A stretch of 64,000 nucleotides of DNA from Clostridium sp. (GTDB lineage: Bacteria > Bacillota > Clostridia > Clostridiales > Clostridiaceae). The stretch covers positions 1,675,958 through 1,739,957 of the forward strand of contig NZ_JAKVOI010000001.1 of NCBI RefSeq assembly GCF_022482905.1. The letters are read 5' to 3'. Below are positions 9,298 through 18,464 of this stretch, one piece after another. The notes below the pieces were generated by a model, which did no database searches, had not been told where the DNA came from, and worked only from the letters and a program-made list of their open reading frames with translations. Position 1 is the first letter of the stretch; every line of letters begins with the position of its first letter. The translations under genes and the position numbers were made by a program.

Positions 9298-10590
9298 TTA
9301 TCTCCCAATAGAATAATACTCTATTCCCATATCTTTAAATGTATCCACATTATAACAATTTCTACCATCATAGATTACAGGTGTTTTCATCAATTCTTTA
9401 AACTTACCTGGTTTTATGTTTACAATCTCCTTCCACTCTGTGAATATAAAAGCAACATCTGCACTTTTTAAAGCTTCCTCCGGTGAATTAACATAACACA
9501 CTTGTTCAGGAAAAATCTTTCTAAAATTATCCATGCCTACTGGATCATAGGCATATATATCCGCTCCTTCTTCAAGCAGCATTTTGACGTTTGGTATGGA
9601 TGGAGCCTCTCTCAAATCATCGGTTCCCGGCTTAAAAGTAAGTCCGAGAGCTGCAACTTTCAAGCCTTCGAATATCTCGAATCTCTTTCTGGCTTTCTTT
9701 ATCAATTTGAATTTCTGATTTTGATTGACTTCTATAGTAGCTTTTATGGTTTTGATTTCGTATCCGTTGTCTTCTGCCAGCCAGTGAAGTGCTTTAGTAT
9801 CTTTTGGAAAACATGATCCTCCATAGCCTATACCGGCTTTCAAAAACTTGTTCCCTATTCTTGGATCGTAGCTCATTCCTTTGACTACATCCTCCACATT
9901 GGCACCAACCAATTCACATACATTGGCTATTTCATTAATAAAAGAGATCTTAAGTGCCAAAAAATCATTAGATGCATATTTGATCATTTCTGCGCTTCTC
10001 CTGTTGGTAACTACAATAGGCTGACTAAATTTTTCATATACACTCTTCATTATGTCTGCTGCACTCTGTGACTCAGTACCTATAACTATCCTCTTTGCAT
10101 GGAGTGTATCTTTTACTGCGGTTCCCTGGGATAAAAACTCCGGATTTGAAACCAATTCTATATTTACATTATTCTTCAAATTCCTTTTTATATATGACTC
10201 TATTTTATCATTGGTTCCAATCGGGACTGTGGATTTAACAACTACCAGACAATCCTTCTCCACGCTTTGAGCAATCTGTTTTGCTGCTGTATAGACATAT
10301 TTTAAATTGGCCGAGCCATCATATTTTTCAGGAGTTCCCACACCTATGAATATAACATCAGCGTCCTTATACGCATTTCTATAGTCAGTAGTAAAATCCA
10401 GTCTGCCATTTTCACAGTCCTCTTTTAAGATTTTATCCAATCCCGGTTCATATATGGGGGAAATTCCACTTTTCATGAGCTTCACCTTTTTCTCATTTAC
10501 ATCTACACAGGTTACATCATGTCCTATATGTGACAAACATGCTCCTGTGACCAACCCTACATAGCCTGTCCCTGCTACTGCTATTTTCAT
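9298..10590 (-). CDS. ugd: UDP-glucose 6-dehydrogenase
   Basis: A 430-aa enzyme that oxidises UDP-glucose to UDP-glucuronate with two NAD. The Rossmann motif GTGYVGL is at 7-13, the helix YASNDFLALKISFINEIAN lies mid-protein, and GGSCFPKD near residue 260 carries the catalytic cysteine. The C-terminal domain (KVAALGLTFKPGTDDLREAP) is complete. ATG start behind GAGAGG. It is a single-gene unit with its own terminator and could supply UDP-glucuronate or derived sugars for surface polysaccharide or flagellar glycan. Confidence 0.95.
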   Translation of the reverse strand: MKIAVAGTGYVGLVTGACLSHIGHDVTCVDVNEKKVKLMKSGISPIYEPGLDKILKEDCENGRLDFTTDYRNAYKDADVIFIGVGTPEKYDGSANLKYVYTAAKQIAQSVEKDCLVVVKSTVPIGTNDKIESYIKRNLKNNVNIELVSNPEFLSQGTAVKDTLHAKRIVIGTESQSAADIMKSVYEKFSQPIVVTNRRSAEMIKYASNDFLALKISFINEIANVCELVGANVEDVVKGMSYDPRIGNKFLKAGIGYGGSCFPKDTKALHWLAEDNGYEIKTIKATIEVNQNQKFKLIKKARKRFEIFEGLKVAALGLTFKPGTDDLREAPSIPNVKMLLEEGADIYAYDPVGMDNFRKIFPEQVCYVNSPEEALKSADVAFIFTEWKEIVNIKPGKFKELMKTPVIYDGRNCYNVDTFKDMGIEYYSIGR

Positions 10591-10647
10591 AATAATTTTT
10601 CCTCTCTTGATCTTGACTTGATTATAATATTATATTTTATATCATAA

Positions 10648-11889
10648 TTGTTAAATGCTGATAAAGTTTTATCTTCATACATCAATAATTTAATATATTT
10701 GTATTTTTATCCTAAAATTACTAAGAAAGAAGATGAAGCAATCTTGAATCTTAATATATTCGATAATGGAGTTCTTTACAATAAACCAAATTTATATTAT
10801 CACTTTAACGGGATACCAGCTTTATACCTAAATTTTAATCTGTCCCCTGCATCAAATAGTGATTTTTCACAGGATATAAGCGAAATATCTGATGACGCAC
10901 ATATTCAGTACATCTATATAAAAGAACTGCAGGATTCCGCCAATCCTGATAATCCTGAATTTATTGAAAATTATGCACTACAATATACAAAGATAAAATC
11001 AGGGATTTTAAATGAATCTCCTGAAAACGAAATTGATAAAAAAATAAATCTTCTGGATAAAGTCTATAATGATGTCGTAAATTATGCAGCAGATAAGCTG
11101 TCCCATAACTTTGAAAGTTTTTTTAACTATTCATACACAGAATGGCCACAAAACGACTCAGAATCTAAAGCATTTGATAAGGAGATTTTCAAAAACACTG
11201 TATTGTCCATGTCAGATACGGTTATGTCCGTAGTAGAAAAGGCTTTTGAGAACAATAATTTTGATAATCTCCAGTTAAATATTGAAAATAAACTTTCAAG
11301 CATAGAATCAGGTACAACTACGGATATAAAGGAAGTTGCCGTTTTTTTTAAAAGCCTACCTCAATTCAAGAATCACATAAAGGAATACTTTGAAGATAGC
11401 ACATACAGACCTATTGCCAATAACTGGTCCATATCCGATGCAGCCGATGCCATAAACAAACAGTATTCCATGGCTGAAAATTTTCTTCAATCAGGAAATA
11501 CATCCAGTAATACAGCTAAAACTGTATACAACACCGTTTTAAAAAATATAAGTGCATATCATAGAAACTTTGCATTTGGATTCCAGCTGGATGACTTTCA
11601 GGCGGAAATCAATAAGGACAACAGCTATTACAAATTACTAAAAGCTCAATACGACAAATACGAAAAAAAGCTGCAGGATGCCAGAAAACAGAATAAAATG
11701 AAAATAGTACTGATGTATCTTGAAATACTGGGCTCATACAAGGACAAACTCGGTGAAATAAAAGACAAGTTAAAAGATGATCTGGATGCCAAAAACAAGC
11801 TATTAAAAAATCCTGAAAGTGTAGTAAATACTGATGCCTATAAGGCTATAAGCAGTCTTGAAACTTTTGATGAAAGCAAAAGAGCATAG
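10648..11889 (+). CDS. hypothetical helical protein, family not recognised
   Basis: An open frame of 413 codons that I do not recognise. It has no signal peptide and no convincing membrane segment. It looks mostly helical, with a charged coiled-coil-like stretch at about 325-385 (KAQYDKYEKKLQDARKQNK) and many N, D and K residues. The frame opens at a TTG directly after an in-frame TAA and has no ribosome binding site there; a later TTG at codon 34 has a weak one. The true start is therefore uncertain, or the 5' end has been lost. It is divergent from ugd. Confidence 0.6.
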   Translation: MLNADKVLSSYINNLIYLYFYPKITKKEDEAILNLNIFDNGVLYNKPNLYYHFNGIPALYLNFNLSPASNSDFSQDISEISDDAHIQYIYIKELQDSANPDNPEFIENYALQYTKIKSGILNESPENEIDKKINLLDKVYNDVVNYAADKLSHNFESFFNYSYTEWPQNDSESKAFDKEIFKNTVLSMSDTVMSVVEKAFENNNFDNLQLNIENKLSSIESGTTTDIKEVAVFFKSLPQFKNHIKEYFEDSTYRPIANNWSISDAADAINKQYSMAENFLQSGNTSSNTAKTVYNTVLKNISAYHRNFAFGFQLDDFQAEINKDNSYYKLLKAQYDKYEKKLQDARKQNKMKIVLMYLEILGSYKDKLGEIKDKLKDDLDAKNKLLKNPESVVNTDAYKAISSLETFDESKRA

Positions 11890-11904
11890 CGTACACTATG
11901 CTCT
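11881..11904. terminator. hairpin between convergent genes
   Basis: A perfect 9-bp stem (AGAGCATAG / CTATGCTCT) overlaps the stop of the 413-aa ORF and lies just past the end of the Rpn gene. On the minus strand it runs into TTTTGCTTT. Probably a weak terminator for the Rpn transcript. Confidence 0.5.
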
Positions 11905-11913
11905 AACATCTTC

Positions 11914-12927
11914 TTAAAAATATTTCTCCAGTTTTTCCACCTTATCAATATCAAATATATCTGTAGCTATAACATCCAAAGTTTCATCCGGCAAATTGCT
12001 TATTTTGCTGGTATAACCATCAGGCAGCTTTTTGAACTTCTTTATCAATTGTTTAATAATCAATTCTGATTTACCTTCTTTCCTGCCTTCTTTTCTACCT
12101 TCTTTTCTACCTTCTTTTCTACCTTCTCTTATGATATTGTCTATAGTTTTTCCCAGATTAGATACCATGGAATCCGCCTCCTCCTGACCTGATTTTTCTA
12201 ATATTTCCTCTATTTTTATTTTATATTCATTGTCTAATCTTGGCCTCATTATGCCTTTTAACCATGTCTTTAATATATCAAATTGCTCAGGAGTTATCTT
12301 CTTCAACACATATGCAGTCAGCCTGAGTCTCCTGATAAGATCCTCCCTGCTTATTTCCTTGTCAAGCAAAAATACTGTAGACACCATATTTGCCATATTT
12401 TCAAGATGCCTTTCATCATATCTATAAATGTCAAACAGCATATACCTGAAATCTACTACATTTTCTTCAAAAAGTTTGCTGCCGCTCAATACATCTTTAA
12501 AATTTCTATAAGCAGTCCATGTGTTCTTTCCGTTATAAAGCACCATTGGAATAATTGAAGGGAGCTTGAAGTCTTTTTTTCTTCTGTCATTTCTGGGAGT
12601 ATTTTTCAATATCTCCCTCCATATCTCCACTATATAAAACAGCAGTCTCATTGGCATTCTATAATCCACAGTTGACTGAAACTCAAGCAGTATATAAAAT
12701 ATTACATCCTGACCCTGTACATTTACCCTATACACTATATCTGATTCCTCTTCACTGAAATCTTCAAGTATATACGACTTGTCAATTAACATCAAATCTT
12801 CACTTTTTATTAAATTAACCCAGTCCTTTTTGACAAAACCATGCAGCAGTTCCAGAAATGTTTCCTTGTGAGAAAATATATACTTGTAGCCTACGTCATG
12901 TTCATGATGGACTCTATCTTCCGGCAT
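11914..12927 (-). CDS. Rpn family recombination-promoting nuclease / putative transposase
   Basis: A 337-aa protein of the Rpn/transposase_31 type (PD-(D/E)XK nuclease fold). Recognisable parts are HEHDVGYKYIFSHKETFLEL at the start, the central VIFYILLEFQSTVDYRMPMR with the nuclease-type E-x-Q, and the following LPSIIPMVLYNGKNTW. Family members cut DNA and promote RecA-independent recombination. The C-terminus contains a tetrapeptide repeat (GRKE, four to five times) encoded by 12-bp tandem repeats. ATG with AGGAGG eight bases upstream. Apparently intact, unlike the related genes at 16.3-18.3 kb. Confidence 0.85.
   Translation of the reverse strand: MPEDRVHHEHDVGYKYIFSHKETFLELLHGFVKKDWVNLIKSEDLMLIDKSYILEDFSEEESDIVYRVNVQGQDVIFYILLEFQSTVDYRMPMRLLFYIVEIWREILKNTPRNDRRKKDFKLPSIIPMVLYNGKNTWTAYRNFKDVLSGSKLFEENVVDFRYMLFDIYRYDERHLENMANMVSTVFLLDKEISREDLIRRLRLTAYVLKKITPEQFDILKTWLKGIMRPRLDNEYKIKIEEILEKSGQEEADSMVSNLGKTIDNIIREGRKEGRKEGRKEGRKEGKSELIIKQLIKKFKKLPDGYTSKISNLPDETLDVIATDIFDIDKVEKLEKYF
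12074..12133 (-). repeat. 12-bp tandem repeat inside the Rpn gene
   Basis: About five copies of a 12-bp unit (CCTTCTTTTCTA on the plus strand) encode the repeated EGRK tetrapeptide. Unit loss or gain keeps the reading frame, so length can vary without breaking the protein. Confidence 0.85.
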
Positions 12928-13053
12928 ATCATCTTCCTCCTAACAATATCTTACTTTATTATTAGTATTTGCCGGAACATAGGTTCTTATTCATTGAAAA
13001 ATGTATTTATTATGTTTATTTTATCAAAATATTTCCTGATAATCTATACTTAA

Positions 13054-13936
13054 TCAATAGACAGAGTTAATCTGCTGTAAATGCTTCTCATACTTGTTCC
13101 AAAGCAGCACCAATTCTCTTATTTAAATACTTTTCTTTCTTGTCTATAAAGTCCAAGTTACCTAATGCACTATTTTTCTTTTTGCTTAATAAAACCAAAT
13201 TAAAAGTATCTGCACCCTTTTTTAACTTTGGAGGTACAACCCCATAAATCTTCTCATGAAACTCATCCAATAAATTACTTCTTGCCTTATCCTTAATCAA
13301 AATTGTTCTAATAAACTGCAAAAATCGATCAAATCGTTCCCCCTGCTTTCCTTCTATTTCTTCCCAAAGTTCTGCATATTTTTTTATTTCTTTCTCTGTT
13401 TTCAACTCACCTATATTTTCCGATTTTAAAATATCAGCAGTAGTAAGTGGGATCCCTCTGTTATTTAGAATTGAAAACATTCTAAATGCATCTTCTGTAT
13501 TATCAGTAGATACATAAATAAAAATTGCCCTATTAAATATAAATTCTAAAAGCTTCAGTTTATTCTCATCTAGCAGATTTGCTACTAAATATTTCAATAT
13601 AATTACAGCATTTGCCATGTTTGATAAAGAAACATTACTGGATTTTAAATATTCATTAAGTAGTTCTTTATTGTCTGTTCCTTTACTCGTTATTAAAACA
13701 TCCTTAATAAAGGTTTCAACATTATCTCTAATTTTATATGTAATACGCATACGCGCCGGTACCTTTTTCAGTTTATTTTCTTTCTGATATATTGTCTCTT
13801 GAATAGTATACTTATAATCTTGATCACAAATTGCATCTCTAAATACAGCCATCATAATAAAAAATGTTGTTAATCTCTGCTAGCCATCTAATACTTCATA
13901 TTCAGGTTTTTCTGACTTTATCTCTCCACTTACCAT
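13054..13936 (-). pseudogene. DUF262 (GmrSD-like) gene with amber stop in DGQQRLTT motif
   Basis: From the ATG at 13936 (GGAGGG upstream) the frame reads MVSGEIKSEKPEYEVLDG, then TAG at 13880-13882, then QRLTTFFIMM and a long DUF262-like remainder with FSILNNRGIPLTTADILK. The hallmark DGQQRLTT thus has its first glutamine codon CAG changed to TAG. The N-terminus is shorter than in the family and the DUF1524 nuclease half is missing. Near the 3' end the frame stops early; a one-base shift continues as WNKYEKHLQQINSVY to 13054. DUF262 proteins belong to GmrSD-type modified-DNA restriction systems. A dead remnant. Confidence 0.85.
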
Positions 13937-14118
13937 TATTTATCCCTCCAACATTTACTTTTCCAGCACTTATCTGTTTTATACCTTTAATTATGATTTA
14001 TTATAATTATACTCTATACTACAGACAAATTAAATTATTTGGAACACATCCTGAATTTTTGGAAGAATACCTGTTCTGTGATCCATGGGTTCAGTCTTCC
14101 TGCAAAATAACACGCAGC

Positions 14119-14147
14119 AAAAAAGACCATTCTATATAAATGGTCTT
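14119..14147 (-). terminator. Rho-independent terminator of the DUF1858 gene
   Basis: Perfect 9-bp stem (AAGACCATT / AATGGTCTT) with a 7-base loop, followed on the minus strand by six Ts. Confidence 0.8.
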
Positions 14148-14178
14148 AAAACTAATTACATCGATTAATCTGTTTATT

Positions 14179-14454
14179 TTATTTGGAATATCTCGACTTC
14201 ATACTATTTATAATTTTACTTTTTATTTTCCATTTTATTTTTTCTCCTAATGGAATTTTGTTCAGGCTTTCAATCAGCTCATCCAGATTGATTTTATGAA
14301 TTTTTGCAGCCTCTTCTATACTCTCTTTCTGAGATGCCGAACATGCAATACATTCCAGGCCAGATTTTTTTAATATCTCAACTGCCTTAGGTCCCATACT
14401 TATAATATCTTTTATCAAAGTTTTCTCATTTACCTTTATAATACTCACCCTCAT
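14179..14454 (-). CDS. DUF1858 domain protein
   Basis: A 91-aa soluble protein matching the DUF1858 pattern: KTLIKDIISMGPKAVEILKK, then a cysteine pair (GLECIACSAS) and a helical segment IEEAAKIHKINLDELIESLN. DUF1858 is found alone in anaerobes and at the start of ScdA-like iron-sulfur repair proteins; its role is not established. The start is not well defined: the ATG at 14454 has no ribosome binding site and GAGGGTGA falls inside the first codons. It has its own terminator. Confidence 0.75.
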   Translation of the reverse strand: MRVSIIKVNEKTLIKDIISMGPKAVEILKKSGLECIACSASQKESIEEAAKIHKINLDELIESLNKIPLGEKIKWKIKSKIINSMKSRYSK

Positions 14455-14622
14455 TACTTATAACTTAATGGCAAATTGATAAAGCAATTACAAATGATAA
14501 TAAAATAATCACTTCCTTACTGATTATCTATTTTCTAGCTTTATTTTATCAGAATGTCCTATGATAATCCATACTTACTCTTAATTAATCATTGAATAAT
14601 TTGTTGAGTCCAAGCAGACCCG

Positions 14623-15465
14623 TCAAAGTAATTTCATTACGATATTTTTATTAATTGACAACGATTGTGCGCTTACCGCCCTTGTAGGATCCTGTTTAAT
14701 TAATTTATTTAAATTTAAGCATCTAGCCCCTGATTGATAACTTTGTTTTAAAATATCTAATTTAGTAGAAAATATCCATGATTTTATACTGTCAAATAAA
14801 GTAATACTTGTTAGATTATCTGTCTGTTGACTTAAGTAATTAGAATATTCATTAATTGGACTTATTAATTTATTTTCTATTCTATCTGTATCTTTCAATA
14901 TATCATCTATACTTAAATCCCCTTCTATAGTTATCTTATTTGTATCCTTTTTCCCAATTTTAGAACTGCTGGTGCTGTTATTAGCTTTTACATTAATAGT
15001 TTCATCTTCCAATTGTATATTTAAATTTTTCATACATATAGTTGTTCCCTTACCATTCTCTTCATCAGGTATATATACTTGATTATTACGTATAGAGGAA
15101 TTATTCCCGAAAGTGTCAGTTAGGAGAGTGTCAATATCAGACAATATCTTTTTTGCTTCATCTTTAACTGTTTTAGCATCATCTGAGTTTGCCTTATTGT
15201 ATTCAGTTGATAACTCCTTCAGCCGTTGTCCCATATTCTTCAAATTATCAATTTTTTGGCTTGTTTGCTGTATCAACGACATGCCCTGCTGAACTTTATC
15301 TTCCTTTAGAGAAAAAAACTTAACTTTTGATTCTAAATCTTCAATTTCCAACTTTTCATCTCTAACATTTTGACTATTAATTTGTTGATTTAACTTTTGA
15401 GATAAATATCTATTATTTTTATAACATATATTTTTTATCATATTCAGTCCCTGAACATTCAACAC
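14623..15465 (-). CDS. divergent flagellin-like protein
   Basis: A 281-aa protein that resembles flagellin at both ends. VQQGMSLIQQTSQKIDNL and NMGQRLKELSTEYNKA align with the D1 helix of the intact flagellin here (AQDSISLIQTGEGALNET, ILQRMRTLAVQS). The end (AVSAQSLSINKNIVMKLL) parallels the AQAMLAQANQQPQQVLQLL terminus. The RAGDDAAGLAISE core is missing. The start is placed at GTG 15465 because GAGGAG lies 11 bases upstream and the residues then align with flagellin N-termini; 15477 overlaps the ribosome binding site. A sigma-D-like promoter precedes it. It could be a minor filament or cap-associated protein. Confidence 0.65.
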   Translation of the reverse strand: MLNVQGLNMIKNICYKNNRYLSQKLNQQINSQNVRDEKLEIEDLESKVKFFSLKEDKVQQGMSLIQQTSQKIDNLKNMGQRLKELSTEYNKANSDDAKTVKDEAKKILSDIDTLLTDTFGNNSSIRNNQVYIPDEENGKGTTICMKNLNIQLEDETINVKANNSTSSSKIGKKDTNKITIEGDLSIDDILKDTDRIENKLISPINEYSNYLSQQTDNLTSITLFDSIKSWIFSTKLDILKQSYQSGARCLNLNKLIKQDPTRAVSAQSLSINKNIVMKLL

Positions 15466-15492
15466 AATATCCCACACTCCTCTCCCCTTATT

Positions 15493-15519
15493 ATATCGAA
15501 TAATTCATGAAATAATTTA
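15493..15519 (-). promoter_or_regulatory. sigma-D (flagellar sigma-28) promoter
   Basis: TAAATTAT, 11 bases, then TTCGATAT: the TAAA-N15-nnCGATAT pattern of Gram-positive sigma-D promoters at exact spacing. It sits about 30 bases before the start of the flagellin-like gene. Confidence 0.65.
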
Positions 15520-15569
15520 CATAGGCAAACGTAAAAACGTACGATATAATATAGAAAGAGGTGATACTG

Positions 15570-15744
15570 ATGAAAACTTATAATGTTACATCAGCAAGAA
15601 ATGATATATATATATAATATAATAAATCAAAATATAATAAATTCAGAGCCAGTGCAGATAACTAGCAAAAACGGTGATGTCATTATGTTAAGTGCAAAAG
15701 ATGCTAAAAAGCTAGAATCTTGTGGAAATGTGGACACACTATGA
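15570..15744 (+). pseudogene. Phd/YefM-type antitoxin, frameshifted in a (TA)6 tract
   Basis: The ATG at 15570 with AAAGAGGTG upstream begins MKTYNVTSARNDIYI and then hits TAA at 15615. Adding one TA unit to the (TA)6 tract (15605-15616) restores IINQNIINSEPVQITSKNG followed by DVIMLSAKDAKKLES, a typical Phd/YefM antitoxin. It ends at TGA 15742-15744, about 59 aa. Such proteins neutralise a RelE- or Doc-type toxin and repress their own operon. No toxin gene follows; only a possible IS fragment is there. Either decayed or switched off by repeat slippage. Confidence 0.7.
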
Positions 15745-15790
15745 ATAGTTAATTATACTTCAATTCGTAATTTGAATAGAGCTTTGTAAA

Positions 15791-15850
15791 ATGTTCAAGA
15801 ATATACTGCAGGAGGCTCTGGAAGCAGAAATAGATATGCAGCATGGATGA
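15791..15850 (+). mobile_element. possible IS256-type transposase fragment
   Basis: A 19-codon stretch MFKNILQEALEAEIDMQHG followed by TGA resembles the N-terminal part of IS256-family transposases (LEAE-D-x-LGY region). No more of the element is recognisable. Weak call from a short match. The following 15.86-16.3 kb holds no gene I can support. Confidence 0.35.
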
Positions 15851-16329
15851 CTACATCGATGAAATTTTAAACAAAAGTGCATAGCCGGGGACTCTGTCCC
15901 CAAACCCCTGAGCTTTATCCCTTTAAGTCCTCCCGGAAACGGATAAAAACGGACAGCTTGAAACCATCCATTTCCGTAAAGGACACCAATAGGTGCTGGG
16001 ATTTATCCTCAGCAGTGTCCTATCTTCTATTGGCAGGTATATTATTGACTAAAAGTGGGAATAATATACTTATGATATATTAATAAGGCAACAGAATTTG
16101 TCGACTTATGTTGACATTATCTTACAAATTTTTGATTTAAATTATTAGCCTTAAGAAAGAGAATACACAAAATTTTTTTCACAGCCTCATAGAAAGCTCC
16201 TTTTGGAACTCTAAGGGAGTCCAACTTTATGTCCGCACTCCCCCTCTCTTTTCCACAGCCAAGCATATTGTTTATATCTTTTATAAATGATGATAATTCA
16301 CGTTCCCTTTTCTTACCATAGTCAGCAGC

Positions 16330-17053
16330 TTAGGACTTCACCACTACTTTCTTTACATACTCAACATCTATATCATTTATATCGGCTATATATTCAATTG
16401 AAAGTCCTTTACTATATTGCTTCAGTATCAATTGTCTTATACCTTCCTCTTTTCCTTATCACTGCATACAGCGGGTCTTTTATATTTCTTATGTATTCTC
16501 TCATCCAGTTTTCTACCAAATTTTTGTCATCATGTTCCACCTGCAAAAGGTTAATATATCGTATTTCGCTATTGTCCAGTTCTCTGGATATTACAATCTG
16601 CGTTTCTATGTCCGTATTCCTTATGTAGTATATTCCATTGTATGGATTTTCTATTGAAACTCCCTGCTGCCTGCCTTTCAGATAATCCATCAGCTTCTCC
16701 GGATATTTGTTTGATGTCAGTGTTATAGTTATTTCATCTATATTTATTCTATTTGTTCCTTCTGTAAGTGACTTGTACAGGTAGGCATAGGCCTTCACCT
16801 TGTAATAGTCATCTATTGATATGTAATCCGTGGGAGACTTATACTCAAATATATTATATTTTCTGAATATTCTCCCTATGGATTTGTCTATCTCTATGTC
16901 CTTAAGTTTCTTTACTACCAGTATGTCTATTCTCAGCGGCTCCTGTGTAAGCTGATACTCCGTTACAAACTCCAGATATTTTCTATATTCCTTTAGTTCA
17001 AGCTGTACTGCTGCCGCAAAGGCCGGGTGCCATTTTATTTTTCCTTTTCCCAT
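16330..17053 (-). pseudogene. PD-(D/E)XK nuclease-family (Rpn-like) gene, frameshifted near 3' end
   Basis: The frame starts at 17053 and encodes a nuclease-like core (LRIDILVVKK, then FRKYNIFEYKSPTDYISIDD, matching a D-x-E-x-K site). At about residue 203 an extra A in an A-run near 16450 throws it into a premature stop at 16412. The neighbouring frame continues the expected tail (EEGIRQLILKQYSKGLSIEY) to a TAA at 16330. Related proteins are annotated as transposase-like or Rpn nucleases. Followed downstream by AT-rich DNA without a gene. Confidence 0.75.
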
Positions 17054-17097
17054 TTCATCACTCTACCTTACTTCTGTTTATTTTATTATATCATAAA

Positions 17098-17121
17098 ACA
17101 GAGTGAACTTCTTCACTCTGT
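17098..17121 (-). terminator. terminator-like hairpin
   Basis: Perfect 10-bp stem (ACAGAGTGAA / TTCACTCTGT) with a 4-base loop, followed on the minus strand by TTTTATGA. It lies downstream of the broken Rpn gene at 17.3-18.3 kb. Confidence 0.6.
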
Positions 17122-17140
17122 CTATCAAACTTTTCCTTTT

Positions 17141-17275
17141 TTATAACAGAGACTGGCCCCTCCAAAACTTAGTTTCCCCGGCATATACGCCTAAATAATA
17201 ACCCTGCTCTAGTACTTCATTTACCAGCGCATTCCAATAACACCTATCGAGTATTCTGTTACTACATTTATTCAT
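17141..17275 (-). pseudogene. short remnant ORF, possibly glycoside-hydrolase-like
   Basis: A 44-codon frame from ATG 17275 contains NALVNEVLEQGYYLGVYAGE, reminiscent of the (beta/alpha) strand of GH25 or Rv2525c-like domains (GYxxGVYx). No more of a domain is present and there is no good ribosome binding site. Probably the tail of a lost gene; family assignment is weak. Confidence 0.3.
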
Positions 17276-18313
17276 GAAAATAAAATAACCATTTTCTGAT
17301 TACTATTACTAATATTAAATACTTATTTAAGTCTTCCAATGCTTTTATATCCAAAATATTTTCAATGATTAAATTCAGCTCACTGCTGCTCGCTTTTTTT
17401 ATCTTCTCGTCAAAAGCTCCATTTGAGTAATTAAATTTTCTTTTAAGCAACTTTAAAACTCTCTCCGCATCTTTTAATCTTGCATTTTCCTTTTCTTCCT
17501 CTCTACCTTTTTGTGTATAGTATGTTTTCCTTATTTCATCCACAGACATTTTAGATACACCTCCCTGTGATTTCTTGAATTCCTCGTATTTATTTTCAAG
17601 TTTCGGATCTTCTATCAAAAACAAATACTCTAAAAAATCCACCAGTGCCTTTATCTGCTCTCTATCTTTCACTCCACCGTATTTTTGAAGTTCTTTTGTA
17701 AGTTCTATTTTGGCACTGTATATATCTTCATCTGCTGCACCTGTATCCAATAATCTTTTGCCCATTTTAAATACCAGCTTCAGAGGGTTTTCATCACTTA
17801 TATTTTCAAGCCCCATTTTCTCAACATCCAGTGTCCTGAAATTATATTCCATTATATTTTCTGCAAGCTCAGGTAATTTATATACATACTTTTTATGTTT
17901 TCCATTTTCACCTCTATAGGTATAGATTGCTGCTGCCACTATTTCCGATTTATCATTATACTTGTATCTGAATCTCTCCCATATCCTGTAAAAGTATCTG
18001 AACATCCTCTCCCCGAAAACTTCATTTCCACTGCTGTAGCTCTGAACTTCCACATGTATGAACAGTATTTTGCTGCCTTTATCTTTCAGTTTTACTTTTA
18101 TTATCTTATCCGAAATTATTTTCTCATTATTCTGCCTATCAAATATCTCTTTCTGTATTTCACTCAGCTCTTTGTCCAGGGACTCAGTTCCAGTTTCCCA
18201 TTCTATTTTACAAAACAGTTCTGGAAAAATCAGTTCCACTATCTCGGCTTCAAAAGCTTCCATATGGTCTTCCATGCTGCATCAAAGTCATGTATCCATG
18301 ACAAAATTTTCAC
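17268..18313 (-). pseudogene. Rpn-type PD-(D/E)XK nuclease gene, frameshifted at the 5' end
   Basis: The long frame (335 codons from 18275) contains FPELFCKIEWETGTESLDKE and the nuclease stretch KILFIHVEVQSYSSGNEVFG, typical of transposase-like Rpn proteins. The real N-terminus lies in another frame: from GTG 18313 it reads VKILSWIHDFDAAWKTIWK, matching the family's D-AAWK segment, and a missing G near 18258 joins the two. The C-terminus ends in an atypical hydrophobic tail (YLILVIVIRKWLFYF). The nuclease core is intact, but the gene as drawn cannot give a full-length protein. Confidence 0.7.
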
Positions 18314-18464
18314 GTCTTCATAGTTTAGTTAATTTTTATTTTATCATACCAAATTATTATTTACACTAACAGCTTCACTATTCTCTGATAATTTAATTAT
18401 ATTATAATTTCTATCTCCACCACAGCAAAAATTTATTCAAATAAATGATGGTAATAGTTTGTAT

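Noticed and set aside
12074-12133. CRISPR-like repeats
   Set aside because: The repeat unit is 12 bp, contiguous without spacers, and codes in frame inside the Rpn gene. No CRISPR array or cas gene was seen in the window.
13864-14139. A plus-strand 91-aa ORF opposite the DUF262 start
   Set aside because: It is antisense to the DUF262 N-terminus, has no ribosome binding site and no recognisable domain; its tail overlaps a minus-strand terminator.
15877-16083. A 68-aa plus-strand ORF
   Set aside because: It has no ribosome binding site or family and lies in a stretch of IS-type debris; I could not support it as a gene.
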